Below are positions 63,303 through 64,000 of a DNA stretch of 64,000 nucleotides, piece after piece. Each line of letters begins with the position of its first letter. The stretch's first letter is position 1. A program made the position numbers and the translations under genes. The notes under the pieces were generated by a model that was not told where the DNA came from, did no database searches, and saw nothing but the letters and a program-made list of their open reading frames with translations. This DNA is from Streptosporangiaceae bacterium NEAU-GS5 (GTDB lineage: Bacteria > Actinomycetota > Actinomycetes > Streptosporangiales > Streptosporangiaceae): assembly GCA_017592665.1 (NCBI GenBank), contig JAGFNW010000001.1:744001-808000 (forward strand), written 5' to 3'.

Positions 63303-64000
63303 GTGTCCGAGGTGGAAACGGCGCCTAAAGGAATCGATCCGTCCAAGCCCAGCATCTCCCGTGTTTATGACTACATGCTGGGCGGCAAGGACAACTTCGC
63401 CAGCGACCGCGCGGTCGCCAGGATGGCCCTGGAAGTCGCCCCCGACGCGCCCGAGTCCGCCGCCGCCAACCGCGAGTTCCTGGCCCGCGTGATCCACCAC
63501 CTGGCCGGCGAGTGCGGCGTCCGGCAGTTCATAGACATCGGCTCCGGCCTCCCCACCAGGGGAAACGTGCACGAGATCGCACAGCTGGTCGCACCCGGCG
63601 CGCGCGTGGTCTACGTCGACAACGACCCGATCGTGCTGGTCCACGGCCGCGCCCTGCTGGCCACCGACGACAGCACCCTCGTCATCAACGCCGATCTCCG
63701 CCGGCCCGCCTCCATCGTCGACCACCCCGGGGTGCGGGAGCTCATCGACTTCGATCAGCCCATCGGGCTGCTGATGCTGGCCATCCTTCACCACATAAAG
63801 GACGAGGAAGACCCGGCCGGGCTGACCAAGGCGCTCAAGGACACCCTGCCATCCGGTAGCTACCTCGCCATCTCGCACTTCCACAACCCCGGTGAGGCCC
63901 GGCCTGAGGACTCGGCCCAGGCGCTGGCCGCCGAGAAGCTGTTCAACGAACATCTGGGCACCGGCCGCTGGCGCACCCGCGAGGAGATCCTCGCCTACTT
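63303..64000 (+). CDS. DUF574 SAM-dependent methyltransferase, 5' part
   Basis: Open to the window edge, 232 codons visible from GTG 63303, which follows GGGAGGG with 6-nt spacing. The N-terminal family motif Y-D-Y-M-L-G-G-K-D-N-F-A-S-D and the SAM-binding F-I-D-I-G-S-G-L-P-T, then V-V-Y-V-D-N-D-P, are visible. DUF574 proteins form a large actinomycete paralogous family with unknown acceptors; many genomes carry dozens. The C-terminal part lies outside the window. Confidence 0.9.
   Translation, partial: MSEVETAPKGIDPSKPSISRVYDYMLGGKDNFASDRAVARMALEVAPDAPESAAANREFLARVIHHLAGECGVRQFIDIGSGLPTRGNVHEIAQLVAPGARVVYVDNDPIVLVHGRALLATDDSTLVINADLRRPASIVDHPGVRELIDFDQPIGLLMLAILHHIKDEEDPAGLTKALKDTLPSGSYLAISHFHNPGEARPEDSAQALAAEKLFNEHLGTGRWRTREEILAY

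Overview
High-GC actinomycete chromosomal DNA. GTG starts are frequent, third codon positions are strongly G/C, genes overlap by 1-23 bp, and many start codons lie only 5-9 nt downstream of a TAnnnT -10 hexamer (leaderless style). A WhiB-family regulator, F420 biosynthesis genes, DUF3499, DUF5719 and DUF5941 place it in Actinomycetota. A Streptosporangiales-like host is my inference, not shown by the sequence. I saw no rRNA, tRNA, insertion sequence, prophage or CRISPR array.

Layout. (1) 1-5.7 kb: a DUF4350/MoxR/DUF58 operon with a GyrI-like gene, then divergent SpoIIM-family and RDD membrane genes. (2) 5.7-11.5 kb: a peptide/nickel-type ABC importer operon transcribed leftward in the order A-D-F-C-B. 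(3) 11.6-14.4 kb: two different S-adenosylhomocysteine hydrolases in tandem. (4) 14.4-16 kb: MerR, a VOC protein and a frameshifted small gene. (5) 16-24.7 kb: a CDF transporter, SIS-type phosphosugar isomerase, Trm112-like protein, HAD phosphomannomutase-like protein (with an apparent AUC start), DUF3499, zincin-like protein, DUF5719, a large GT2 membrane protein and whiB. (6) 26-33 kb: F420 genes cofD, fbiB and fbiC, with a VWA/solute-binding protein among them. (7) 33-51.8 kb: a glycan region with a nucleotidylyltransferase, several GT2/GT4 enzymes, two GT-C-like membrane proteins, two flippase-like membrane proteins, a methyltransferase, an LCP ligase and an acyltransferase. (8) 51.9-60.7 kb: a CDP-alcohol region containing a glycerol-1-phosphate dehydrogenase homologue, a LicC-like nucleotidyltransferase, two CDP-alcohol phosphotransferases, DUF5941, a cytidylyltransferase-SDR fusion, a TagB/TagF-like polymerase and a GT2. 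(9) 60.7-64 kb: a second LCP protein, a winged-helix protein and a truncated DUF574 methyltransferase.

How they fit together. Regions 5 and 7 can be read as a mannose route: isomerase, HAD mutase, nucleotidylyltransferase, polyprenyl-phosphate sugar synthase and GT-C transferases. Region 8 looks like a CDP-polyol pathway feeding a phosphodiester polymer, with the LCP proteins as candidate ligases that attach glycans to the wall. Product chemistry is inferred from families only. The most interesting items are the CDP-alcohol region, the paired hydrolases, and the AUC-initiated HAD gene.
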